From positions 1 to 11,011 of the forward strand of contig WLPB01000017.1 in NCBI GenBank assembly GCA_009698975.1: DNA of 11,011 bases, given 5' to 3'. Below are positions 1 to 6,091 of the stretch, in pieces. The DNA comes from Actinomycetota bacterium (GTDB taxonomy: Bacteria; Actinomycetota; Actinomycetes; Nanopelagicales; Nanopelagicaceae). A program made the translations under genes and the position numbers. The notes below the pieces were generated by a model. It worked only from the letters and a program-made list of their open reading frames with translations, ran no database searches and was not told the origin of the DNA. Every line of letters begins with the position of its first letter. The stretch's first letter is position 1.

Positions 1-1
1 A

Positions 2-490
2 ATCACATTGGTCGGCAACCTCGTTGACGATCCAGAGCTTCGCTTTACACCCTCGGGTGCGGCGGTAGCTAAATTCCGCGTTGCTTCAACCCCTCGTTAC
101 CTCGATAAGAACACTAACGAGTGGAAAGATGGCGAGAGCCTCTTCCTTCAATGCAATATCTGGCGTCAAGCTGCTGAGAATGTTGCTGAGTCATTGACTA
201 AGGGAATGCGCGTCATTCTCACAGGTCGTCTCAAGCAACGTTCATATGAGACAAAAGAGGGCGAAAAGCGCACAGTCTTTGAGGTAGAAGTTGATGAAGT
301 AGGTCCATCGCTTCGCAATGCAACAGCTAAGGTCACACGTACCCAGCGCGCTGCAGGCGGAACTGGTGGAGGGGGCTTTACAGCTCCAGCTACTGACTTC
401 AATGAAGATCCATGGGCTGCAGCATCGACTTCACCAGCCGGTGGCGGATGGGGATCAACTCCATCAACAACCGACGAACCACCTTTCTAA
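2..490 (+). CDS. ssb: Single-stranded DNA-binding protein SSB (5' end outside window)
   Basis: Binds and protects single-stranded DNA during replication, repair and recombination, and recruits partner proteins through its C-terminal tip. The frame is open to the left edge (codons ATC ACA before the TTG at 8), so the true start, probably fewer than about ten residues upstream, is missing; the TTG at 8 is internal. Visible: the OB-fold opening [22 protein letters not shown], the segment around [21 protein letters not shown], and the strand [17 protein letters not shown]. These cover about the first 110 residues. A Gly/Ala/Pro-rich disordered linker follows, then the acidic tip DEPPF, the actinobacterial variant of the canonical DDIPF tip. 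It is the first visible gene of the ssb-rpsR-rplI group; rpsF is expected just upstream but is not in view. Family assignment is secure. Confidence 0.96.
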   Translation: MTLVGNLVDDPELRFTPSGAAVAKFRVASTPRYLDKNTNEWKDGESLFLQCNIWRQAAENVAESLTKGMRVILTGRLKQRSYETKEGEKRTVFEVEVDEVGPSLRNATAKVTRTQRAAGGTGGGGFTAPATDFNEDPWAAASTSPAGGGWGSTPSTTDEPPF

Positions 491-524
491 TAATAGAAAA
501 GTAATTATCCGTAACTACACCATT

Positions 525-538
525 CCTACTCAGGTAGG
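525..538 (+). other. Small hairpin in the ssb-rpsR spacer
   Basis: CCTAC (525-529) and GTAGG (534-538) form a perfect 5-bp stem with a TCAG loop, 20 bases before the rpsR start and just upstream of its Shine-Dalgarno sequence. There is no T tract, so it is not a convincing terminator. It could affect rpsR translation or mRNA processing. I do not see the bulged CCG element of the known S6:S18 leader motif, so autoregulation is only a possibility. Confidence 0.3.
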
Positions 539-546
539 GCCCGAAA

Positions 547-552
547 AGGAGC
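547..552 (+). promoter_or_regulatory. rpsR ribosome binding site
   Basis: AAGGAG lies six bases before the ATG at 559. It is a strong Shine-Dalgarno sequence and fixes the rpsR start. Confidence 0.75.
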
Positions 553-558
553 ACCACA

Positions 559-846
559 ATGGGAGCAAGAAATAACCGTAACCTCAAAGAGGTTAAGAAT
601 AAGGGCGCTAAAGCAGCTGCTCTTAATAAGAAGTTCAAGAAGAAGCCTTGCAGCTTCTGCCGTGACAAGGTCTCATATATCGATTACAAAGATATTGCGA
701 CCCTTCGTAAGTACATCTCAGATCGCGGCAAGATCCGCGCTCGCCGTGTCACCGGTGCATGTACTCAACATCAACGTTCAGTAGCAACAGCGGTCAAGAA
801 CAGCCGTGAAGTAGCGCTACTGCCTTACACATCTTCAGCGCGATAA
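559..846 (+). CDS. rpsR: 30S ribosomal protein bS18, zinc-binding (C+) form
   Basis: Small-subunit ribosomal protein that pairs with bS6 on the 30S platform. The 95-aa length is slightly long for the family. An Arg/Lys-rich N-terminal tail precedes the conserved core with [22 protein letters not shown] and [12 protein letters not shown]. Cys31, Cys34, Cys68 and His71 make a plausible zinc site, so this is the C+ type. Many actinobacteria also keep a Cys-less paralog that replaces it under zinc starvation; none is visible here. The start follows a strong ribosome binding site. The gene lies 68 bases after ssb and 12 bases before rplI, so it is very likely co-transcribed with both. Confidence 0.97.
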   Translation: MGARNNRNLKEVKNKGAKAAALNKKFKKKPCSFCRDKVSYIDYKDIATLRKYISDRGKIRARRVTGACTQHQRSVATAVKNSREVALLPYTSSAR

Positions 847-858
847 GGGGAATTTGAT

Positions 859-1305
859 ATGAAACTCATTCTTACTCGCGAAGTTGCAAAGCTCGGCACA
901 GCCGGAGACGTTGTAACAGTTAAAGATGGATATGCACGTAACTTCCTCCTTCCACGCGGTGCAGCAATTGCATGGACACTTGGTGGAGAGAAGCAAATCG
1001 AAGGAATTCGCCGCGCACGTAGCGCACGCGAAATCCGCGATATCGATCACGCTAAAGAGGTTAAGGCTTCACTCGAAGCCGCAACTATCTCAGTTACTGT
1101 GAAGACAGGTACTGCAGGGCGTCTCTTCGGTTCAGTAACCGATAAGGACATTGCAGCAGCTATCAAGTCAGTAACAAAGCTTGATATCGATCGCCACAAC
1201 ATTAAGACATCCGGTCACATCAAGAAGACTGGTTCATACACTGTAAAGGTTTCACTGGGACATAGCGTTGTCGCATCTGTTGCCATCACAGTTGTTGGTG
1301 CTTAA
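859..1305 (+). CDS. rplI: 50S ribosomal protein bL9
   Basis: Large-subunit ribosomal protein that binds 23S rRNA near the L1 stalk base and limits frameshifting. The 148-aa length is normal for the family. The N-terminal RNA-binding domain shows the signature LGTAGDVVTVKDGYARNFLL, close to the canonical bL9 pattern. A long connecting helix spans roughly residues 45-75, and the C-terminal domain contains AGRLFGSVTDKDIA. An AAGGGG Shine-Dalgarno element precedes the ATG, only 12 bases after the rpsR stop, indicating one operon. A strong hairpin terminator follows 19 bases after the stop. In many actinobacteria dnaB lies next or nearby; here two minus-strand genes intervene. Confidence 0.97.
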   Translation: MKLILTREVAKLGTAGDVVTVKDGYARNFLLPRGAAIAWTLGGEKQIEGIRRARSAREIRDIDHAKEVKASLEAATISVTVKTGTAGRLFGSVTDKDIAAAIKSVTKLDIDRHNIKTSGHIKKTGSYTVKVSLGHSVVASVAITVVGA

Positions 1306-1324
1306 TTAGCTTCTAGATTCAAAT

Positions 1325-1360
1325 AGATAAGGCCCGTCACGAAAGTGGCGGGCCTTATCT
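1325..1360. terminator. Strong intrinsic terminator, probably bidirectional, after rplI
   Basis: Arms AGATAAGGCCCGTCAC (1325-1340) and GTGGCGGGCCTTATCT (1345-1360) form a 16-bp stem with one G-T wobble, closed by a GNRA-type GAAA loop. The plus strand then reads CTATATTTAATTTT, a T-rich tail. It lies between the convergent ends of rplI and the metallopeptidase gene. The minus strand has a weaker T-rich tail (CTATTTGAAT), so it may stop transcription from both sides. Confidence 0.9.
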
Positions 1361-1393
1361 CTATATTTAATTTTAAGATGTCTTCATTAAGTT

Positions 1394-2605
1394 TCAAAGA
1401 ATCTTCAAACCCCAATATGCAAGATACGGTGTTAATTTTTGGTAGAAAGTTGATACTTCGATACCAAAGGTGGAGAGGAAGTTTGCCCTCCAATCTTTGG
1501 AACTTTTGAAACTTATCATGTACTCCGCAATCTTTTCCTGGCCGAAGGTAGCTGTAAGCGCTTCAAATGCAAGACCGCCCAATAGATAACAGCTACTTGG
1601 ATTTCCTCCGCCGCCAGGGGTTTCGATTTCTCTAAAGAGTGCAGTAATTTTCTCCATAGAACCTTCAGCCATGATTCTTGGAAGAGTGCGAGCATTCTGC
1701 GGATTTCCTTTTCCCCGATCATAATTATATGTCTGACCGATATACATATTGAGTCGCTCTTTGCCATTGGGATCTTGAAGTGAATACCCGACAGCATTTC
1801 CATAGAAGTGAGCCATGCCTTCTGTTATCCAACAAGGCGAGTAATCCGGTAGCGAATTGTTCGAGTATTGGAAAAAGTGCGTGTACTCATGAGGCCCCGT
1901 TTGAAGATTTCCGAGCCCCTGACCAGTAGCTAAACATTGAATATTTGTATAAACACCACCAGGTCGGGCACCGAGCGCAAACCCACAGTTATTTTGAGTA
2001 ATCATTAGAGTTATTGATTGATAAAGCATCGAATTGAGTTTTTCAGAGAGAACAATACTTTCAGCCCATTCCGAATCTTTCTCGCTTACATAAACAAACC
2101 TAACTTTCTCTGGCATGAAGTAAGGACTCCAAAGGCCAGCAATTCGGTCGATACCTAGTTTCTCTTCAGATAAACGCTTGGGATCAACCCCCGGACCGAC
2201 AATGTACGTGATGTTTAATTTCGATGAATCAAAGGCAATTATCTTCTTATTAACCACCCGAAATGCAATTATCGAAGTCCACTCTGGATCAAGATTATCA
2301 AGGGTAATTTCATTGGTTGGACCTGTTGGCGTCGGCGAAGGAGTTGGCGTCGGAGAAGGAGTTGCCGTCGGAGAAGGAGTTGCCGTCGGAGAAGGAGTTG
2401 GTTTTACGACTACACCCTTATTCCACAGTAACTTTTTTCCACTTTTTACGCAGGTGTAGCTCTTATTCAAGTAACGAACTTTTTGATTCATTACTTTACA
2501 GATAGTTCCGGGAGTAACTTTCTGTGCGGAATCAGCGTTAACAGGAAGTAGCACTACAGCCAAGGCAATCAAAAGCGCTTTGGTAACTCTCCCTTTAGCT
2601 CGCAT
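1394..2605 (-). CDS. Predicted secreted zinc metallopeptidase with Pro/Thr/Ser linker
   Basis: 403 aa with a likely Sec signal peptide: basic n-region (Arg2, Lys4, Arg6, Lys9), hydrophobic core about residues 10-20, and a plausible VNA cleavage site at 24. A small module follows with Cys36 and Cys52 and the ending SGKKLLWNKG (55-64), which could be disulfide-bonded outside the cell. Residues about 69-96 are a Pro-Ser-Thr linker with hexapeptide repeats. The C-terminal region carries HEYTH (239-243) and then TEGMAHFYG with Glu262, an HExxH-x(18)-E arrangement as in gluzincin zinc peptidases, with H239 and H243 as zinc ligands, E240 as catalytic base and E262 as third ligand. I do not recognise a named family or substrate. 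The ATG at 2605 starts the signal peptide correctly, but no clear Shine-Dalgarno sequence precedes it. Expression independent of the plus-strand ribosomal operon is expected. Confidence 0.72.
   Translation of the reverse strand: MRAKGRVTKALLIALAVVLLPVNADSAQKVTPGTICKVMNQKVRYLNKSYTCVKSGKKLLWNKGVVVKPTPSPTATPSPTATPSPTPTPSPTPTGPTNEITLDNLDPEWTSIIAFRVVNKKIIAFDSSKLNITYIVGPGVDPKRLSEEKLGIDRIAGLWSPYFMPEKVRFVYVSEKDSEWAESIVLSEKLNSMLYQSITLMITQNNCGFALGARPGGVYTNIQCLATGQGLGNLQTGPHEYTHFFQYSNNSLPDYSPCWITEGMAHFYGNAVGYSLQDPNGKERLNMYIGQTYNYDRGKGNPQNARTLPRIMAEGSMEKITALFREIETPGGGGNPSSCYLLGGLAFEALTATFGQEKIAEYMISFKSSKDWRANFLSTFGIEVSTFYQKLTPYLAYWGLKIL
2325..2396. repeat. Four 18-bp tandem repeats encoding the PSPTxT linker
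   Basis: Four consecutive 18-bp units begin at 2325, 2343, 2361 and 2379. The consensus is GTTGSCGTCGGAGAAGGA; the units differ at only two positions, and the last two are identical. On the minus strand they encode the Pro-Ser-Pro-Thr-Ala/Pro-Thr linker between the N-terminal module and the peptidase domain. Near-identity at DNA level suggests recent expansion by slippage, so copy number may vary between strains. Confidence 0.9.
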
Positions 2606-2675
2606 ACCAAAAGGGTAATAGGCAGATTAACTCTTGTGGGGTTTTGAACAGTCATACCTGCCCTCTACCCCAAAA

Positions 2676-3143
2676 TTAATTTCTCGTTAAGTAACCCCAA
2701 GCGAGTGAGGCTGCAATCGCTATCCAAATTTGATAAGGAACCAGCAGCCACCCCATAACTACTGAGGCTCTAAACGTTAAATAAAGAAGAGGAATTGTCA
2801 GCAGTGCAGCTGTTACCAACGAGATGGTTGCTAACGTGAAGTTATGGGGAACGTAGAATTGGTAAGCCCACATTAAAGCTGCAAAAATACTTAACCCGAA
2901 AAAAGATAACCAAGCTATATTTTCTAATCGCGTTAAAGATTTAGAAACTTGATAAGAAGCGATGCCAAGGACCATAAAGTTATAAGGCCAGATAAGTCCA
3001 ATTACATAGCTAGGCGGCTGCCAGGGTGGTCGTTTGAGAGTTAAGTACCAACCAGGAGAGGAAGAGACCCAGATCCCTGAACCAAAGGCATAGACGAAGA
3101 CAAGGAGAATTCCAATTGCTGCAAAAAGGGTTCTGGAATCCAT
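2676..3143 (-). CDS. tspO: TspO/MBR family tryptophan-rich membrane protein
   Basis: 155 aa, normal for TspO. The family is a five-helix inner-membrane protein that binds porphyrins and related ligands and is linked to tetrapyrrole handling, stress and, in some bacteria, control of photosynthetic pigments. Visible family marks: WYLTLKRPPWQPPSYVIGLIW at 32-52 (the WY..L..PPW.PP loop) and PYQIWIAIAASLAWGYLTRN at 136-155, matching the usual PYxxWxxfAxxLNxxI ending with Trp in place of the usual Asn. Hydrophobic segments lie near residues 5-25, 47-66, 76-95, 104-123 and 130-150. The ATG at 3143 lacks a good Shine-Dalgarno sequence, so a leaderless transcript is possible. The metallopeptidase gene starts 70 bases further downstream on the same strand; co-transcription is possible but not shown. 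Confidence 0.85.
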   Translation of the reverse strand: MDSRTLFAAIGILLVFVYAFGSGIWVSSSPGWYLTLKRPPWQPPSYVIGLIWPYNFMVLGIASYQVSKSLTRLENIAWLSFFGLSIFAALMWAYQFYVPHNFTLATISLVTAALLTIPLLYLTFRASVVMGWLLVPYQIWIAIAASLAWGYLTRN

Positions 3144-3194
3144 CCCAAAACTCTAACGAGTAATGCCGAGAGGGTTACCAACGGCTTGCCCGCC

Positions 3195-3228
3195 ATTGCC
3201 TCACTATGTGAGATTGCAGTGAGGCAAT
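3195..3228. promoter_or_regulatory. Perfect 11-bp inverted repeat in the tspO-dnaB intergenic region
   Basis: ATTGCCTCACT (3195-3205) and AGTGAGGCAAT (3218-3228) are perfect reverse complements with a 12-base spacer. Inside, CTCAC (3200-3204) can instead pair with GTGAG (3208-3212) across a 3-base loop, so two mutually exclusive hairpins exist. There is no T tract. It lies 51 bases upstream of tspO on the minus strand and 33 bases before the DnaA-box array, between divergent genes. An operator for a dimeric regulator or a leader RNA switch would fit. Confidence 0.5.
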
Positions 3229-3261
3229 TGCATCCACAGTAATCCACGCTTATTGGGCGAG

Positions 3262-3346
3262 TTATCCACCGTTATCCACACTTCTCCACAACTTATCCCC
3301 ACCCTTACACACAGGAAATCGCTACTTACCCACACCTTTACCCACA
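3262..3346 (+). promoter_or_regulatory. Cluster of seven same-orientation DnaA-box-like sites upstream of dnaB
   Basis: Compared with the DnaA box TTATNCACA: TTATCCACA at 3272 is perfect. TTATCCACC (3262), TTCTCCACA (3282), TTATCCCCA (3293), TTACACACA (3305), TTACCCACA (3326) and TTACCCACA (3338) each differ at one position. All are on the plus strand, and starts are spaced 10, 10, 11, 12, 21 and 12 bases, about one helical turn (or two). Weaker two-mismatch copies at 3230 and 3240 continue the phase. The last site ends 43 bases before the dnaB start, where a promoter should lie. This would suit cooperative binding of DnaA as regulator or titration site. No adjacent AT-rich unwinding element was seen, so a replication origin is not claimed. 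Confidence 0.7.
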
Positions 3347-3364
3347 CCCACCTTCGCTTTTGTC

Positions 3365-3387
3365 GGTGGAAGGGGGCAAGCTCCACC
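3365..3387 (+). promoter_or_regulatory. Hairpin presenting the dnaB Shine-Dalgarno sequence in its loop
   Basis: GGTGGA (3365-3370) and TCCACC (3382-3387) are perfect reverse complements. The 11-base loop holds AGGGGG, the only good Shine-Dalgarno match before the GTG at 3390. The linear spacing from that purine tract to GTG is long (13 bases); forming the stem would change this geometry. It may tune dnaB translation. It also supports the GTG start over the TTG at 3360. Confidence 0.45.
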
Positions 3388-3389
3388 TC

Positions 3390-4874
3390 GTGAGTATCGC
3401 TGAATTCCCAACTAATACCCCTCGTAGCGTCGGGGCTGAATTCGAGCGCACTCCTCCCCAAGATCTGCAAGCAGAACAATCAGTTCTTGGCGGAATGCTC
3501 TTATCTAAAGATGCAATTGCAGATGTTGTCGAACATTTACGTGCACGCGACTTCTATCGCCCCGCACACGAACTTATCTTCGAAGCAGTTCTTGATCTCT
3601 ACGGTCGCGGCGAACCAGCCGATGCAATTACCGTCTCTGCAGAACTTACAAAGCGCGGAGAAATTGCTCGCGCAGGTGGTGCGCCATACCTTCACACTTT
3701 AATTTCCTCAGTACCAACAGCTGCAAATGCTGGTTACTACGCAAAGATTGTTCTTGATCATGCAATCATGCGCAGACTCGTTGAAGCAGGAACGAAAGTT
3801 GTACAACTTGGTTACGATCAAAATGGCGAAGTTGATGATGCAGTCGATGCAGCGCAAGCCGAAATCTACGCAGTAACCGAGCGACGTTCATCTGAAGATT
3901 ATGTTCAACTCAGTACCTTACTTCCACAGGCACTCGATGAGATTGAAGCAATCTCTAAAGGAACAGGCATCGAAGGAGTTAAGACTGGTTTCCGCGATCT
4001 CGATCTTTTAACTCACGGATTGCATCCAGGAAATATGATTATTCTCGCTGCACGTCCTGCTGTTGGTAAATCAACACTCGGACTTGATATAGCACGGCAT
4101 GCATCTATTCACGATAACCAAACTTCTGTCATCTTCTCTCTCGAAATGTCGAAGTCTGAAATCACAATGCGTATGTTGGCAGCTGAAGCCCGAGTAGGTC
4201 TTAACAATATTCGCTCAGGACAACTTAGCGATGACGAGTGGGCAAAGCTTGCACGTCGTATGGGCGAGATCTCTGACGCACCACTCTTTATCGATGATTC
4301 ACCAAATCTTTCAATGATGGAGATTCGCGCAAAGGCCCGTCGCCTTAAGCAGCGTCACGATCTCAAACTCATTGTGATCGACTACCTACAGTTGATGTCA
4401 TCAGGTAAGCGCGTTGAAAACCGCCAACAAGAAGTCTCTGATTTCTCTCGCCAAATTAAGTTGATGGCGAAAGAGCTCAATGTCCCTGTTATTGCTATCT
4501 CTCAGCTCAACCGCGGCCCAGAACAACGCTCTGATAAGAAGCCTATGCTCTCCGATCTTCGTGAATCAGGTTCAATCGAACAAGACGCTGACGTTGTTAT
4601 CTTGCTTCACCGTGAAGATATGTATGACTCACAGAACCGCGCAGGCGAGGCTGATTTAATTATTGCTAAGCACCGTAACGGTCCTACCCGCACGATTCCT
4701 GTATCAGCCCAGCTGCACTTTGCGCGCTTCTTTGATCTGGCACAGAATAATTCACCGCGTCAGTGGGGCACACCAGATTCACCTCCCGCAACAGCACCTG
4801 CTGGTTATGTTCCCGAATCACCATATGGCGATCAACAACCAGCCGAACCCGGCGATGGCGGTTGGAACGAATAA
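3390..4874 (+). CDS. dnaB: Replicative DNA helicase DnaB
   Basis: Hexameric 5'-3' helicase that unwinds the chromosome at the fork and recruits primase. 494 aa from the GTG at 3390. The frame reaches a TTG at 3360, but that has no ribosome binding site, while GTG gives MSIAEFP, like other actinobacterial DnaB starts, after a purine tract. Domains: helical N-terminal domain from about residue 20 (PPQDLQAEQSVLGGMLLSKDAI) to 125, linker, then the RecA-like core from about 190. Walker A is ARPAVGKST (221-229, Lys227), the catalytic Glu is 252 in SLEMS, Walker B is LIVIDYLQL (Asp331), sensor AISQLNRG includes Gln372, and RESGSIEQDAD (391-401) and KHRNG (427-431, arginine finger region) are present. 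The last about 40 residues are a Pro/Gly-rich tail. No intein, although dnaB often hosts them. DnaA-box-like sites lie just upstream. Confidence 0.97.
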   Translation: MSIAEFPTNTPRSVGAEFERTPPQDLQAEQSVLGGMLLSKDAIADVVEHLRARDFYRPAHELIFEAVLDLYGRGEPADAITVSAELTKRGEIARAGGAPYLHTLISSVPTAANAGYYAKIVLDHAIMRRLVEAGTKVVQLGYDQNGEVDDAVDAAQAEIYAVTERRSSEDYVQLSTLLPQALDEIEAISKGTGIEGVKTGFRDLDLLTHGLHPGNMIILAARPAVGKSTLGLDIARHASIHDNQTSVIFSLEMSKSEITMRMLAAEARVGLNNIRSGQLSDDEWAKLARRMGEISDAPLFIDDSPNLSMMEIRAKARRLKQRHDLKLIVIDYLQLMSSGKRVENRQQEVSDFSRQIKLMAKELNVPVIAISQLNRGPEQRSDKKPMLSDLRESGSIEQDADVVILLHREDMYDSQNRAGEADLIIAKHRNGPTRTIPVSAQLHFARFFDLAQNNSPRQWGTPDSPPATAPAGYVPESPYGDQQPAEPGDGGWNE

Positions 4875-4879
4875 TTTAA

Positions 4880-5182
4880 ATGGAGATCACCTTTACCTCT
4901 GAAGTGATTGAGTGGCGAGGACCGGCACCATTTCTCTTCGCACCTATTCCAGCAAAGTACACAGCCGAGATTAAAGAAGCCTCAAAGACGGCGAGTTATG
5001 GCTGGGGATGTATTCCTTGCGGGATCACAGTGGGCAAGACATCAACTACGACCGCACTCTTTCCTAAAGATGGAAGATACTTACTACCAATCAAAGTAGC
5101 GATTCAGCGAGCAGAGGGCGTTGGCCTCGGAGATAAAGTTACCGCGACGTTTTCGATCGATCTGCCAGGTAAATACCTATAA
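4880..5182 (+). CDS. DUF1905 domain protein
   Basis: 100-aa single-domain protein that looks like the DUF1905 family, whose members form a small beta barrel of unknown function. Visible pattern: TFTSEVIEWRGPAPFLFAPIP at the start, YGWGCIPCGITVGKTSTTTALFP (40-62) with the family's G-[WS]-G and FP marks, then YLLPIKVAIQRAEGVGLGD (67-85) and an alternating final strand. No catalytic residues can be named. It begins 5 bases after the dnaB stop with little Shine-Dalgarno signal, so translation may be coupled to dnaB. Its last 44 bases overlap the end of the convergent permease gene, and no terminator is seen between them. Confidence 0.78.
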   Translation: MEITFTSEVIEWRGPAPFLFAPIPAKYTAEIKEASKTASYGWGCIPCGITVGKTSTTTALFPKDGRYLLPIKVAIQRAEGVGLGDKVTATFSIDLPGKYL

Positions 5183-6056
5183 GAACCACAACGGCACCTA
5201 CTAATTGAATGCCGTCCCAACTCTGACCTAGCCAAACCCAAGCAAAGGCACCAGCTAAGACAGGTTCTAGCATTCCAATGACACTGCTCTTCGATGCGCT
5301 CAGAATACGAAGACCACTAATCACAAAAATATAAGGAACGATTGTTCCCATCACAATCACCCAGAGCAGCAGTAACCATCCAGGAAAAAGATGACCAGCC
5401 AGGTAACCATGGAGATCCATCTCCATTGTGAAAACTTCAGTAGGAAAATTCCAAACAGGAAGTACGACTAACCAGAAAGAGGCTGCAAAACCGAGACCGA
5501 TAATGGTCGAACTCAAAGGGTGTCGATTAGCTCCGAACTTATCTCCGAGAAGGAAGTAGGTCGTGAGAGCAAAGGCGCTACCAAGAGCTCCAGCCAAGCC
5601 CAATAAGTCGAATTTAAAGCCGTCCCAGATCTTGGTGACCAGCACCAGCCCAACGAGAGATAAACAGATAGCGAACCACATATCCCCTGCAACAAAGCCT
5701 TTACGGACATATTTGATCCAGAGCGCAATCCAGATTGCAGCGGTGAATTCGAGAACAAGAACTAGTCCGAGCGGTAATCCACGTTCAATACCGAGAAAAT
5801 AACCAACATTTACCAAGGCGAATCCCACGATGCCATAAGCGGCAGCAATTGGTAAATCCTTACGACTGAGGCGAAGAAGTTCACGGCGAAAGAGAAGCGC
5901 GCATATTGCCATGATTGAGAAAGCGGCAATTGCACGAATCTGTGCTAATCGAAAAGCTGACATATGTTCTAGGACGACAGTTGAGAAAATTCCGTTAACC
6001 GAAAATGTCACCGCGCCGAGAATAAGATAAAGCTCGCCGCGATGTTTCTTTAACAT
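5139..6056 (-). CDS. EamA/DMT-superfamily permease
   Basis: 305 aa, normal for a ten-helix drug/metabolite transporter with two EamA repeats. Hydrophobic segments occur throughout. The first repeat runs from about residue 7 to 140 and includes LGIERGLPLGLVLVLEFTAAIW. The second runs from about 150 to 297 and ends with the typical ASKSSVIGMLEPVLAGAFAW and GIQLVGAVVVLIGIYLADR. The substrate cannot be read from the sequence; relatives export amino acids, metabolites or drugs. The acyl-CoA dehydrogenase stop lies 35 bases upstream on the same strand with no terminator between, so they may share a transcript. The ATG at 6056 has only a weak ribosome binding site. The 3' end overlaps the DUF1905 gene tail to tail. 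Confidence 0.88.
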   Translation of the reverse strand: MLKKHRGELYLILGAVTFSVNGIFSTVVLEHMSAFRLAQIRAIAAFSIMAICALLFRRELLRLSRKDLPIAAAYGIVGFALVNVGYFLGIERGLPLGLVLVLEFTAAIWIALWIKYVRKGFVAGDMWFAICLSLVGLVLVTKIWDGFKFDLLGLAGALGSAFALTTYFLLGDKFGANRHPLSSTIIGLGFAASFWLVVLPVWNFPTEVFTMEMDLHGYLAGHLFPGWLLLLWVIVMGTIVPYIFVISGLRILSASKSSVIGMLEPVLAGAFAWVWLGQSWDGIQLVGAVVVLIGIYLADRSKTSR

Positions 6057-6091
6057 CTGGCGAGCTTATCTTAATTATTGATTTAAAAGGC

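Noticed and set aside
8..490. TTG at 8 as the ssb start
   Set aside because: The frame is open to the window edge, and the SSB N-terminal strand normally has several residues before VGNL, so the gene is truncated by the window.
2178..2505. Plus-strand open frames across the repeat region with Gly/Val or Glu/Lys/Leu repeats
   Set aside because: They are by-products of the 18-bp repeats within the minus-strand metallopeptidase gene, with no ribosome binding site or family likeness.
2606..2675. Possible terminator between tspO and the metallopeptidase gene
   Set aside because: TGGGGT/ACCCCA can pair over six bases, but the loop is about 24 bases and there is no convincing U tract on the minus strand.
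3360..3389. TTG at 3360 as the dnaB start
   Set aside because: No ribosome binding site precedes it, and the added residues are not typical; GTG at 3390 gives the usual MSI start after a purine tract.
3144..3389. The DnaA-box region as the chromosomal origin oriC
   Set aside because: No AT-rich unwinding segment beside the boxes and no dnaA or dnaN in the window; actinobacterial oriC normally lies between those genes. Kept only as a regulatory or titration hypothesis.
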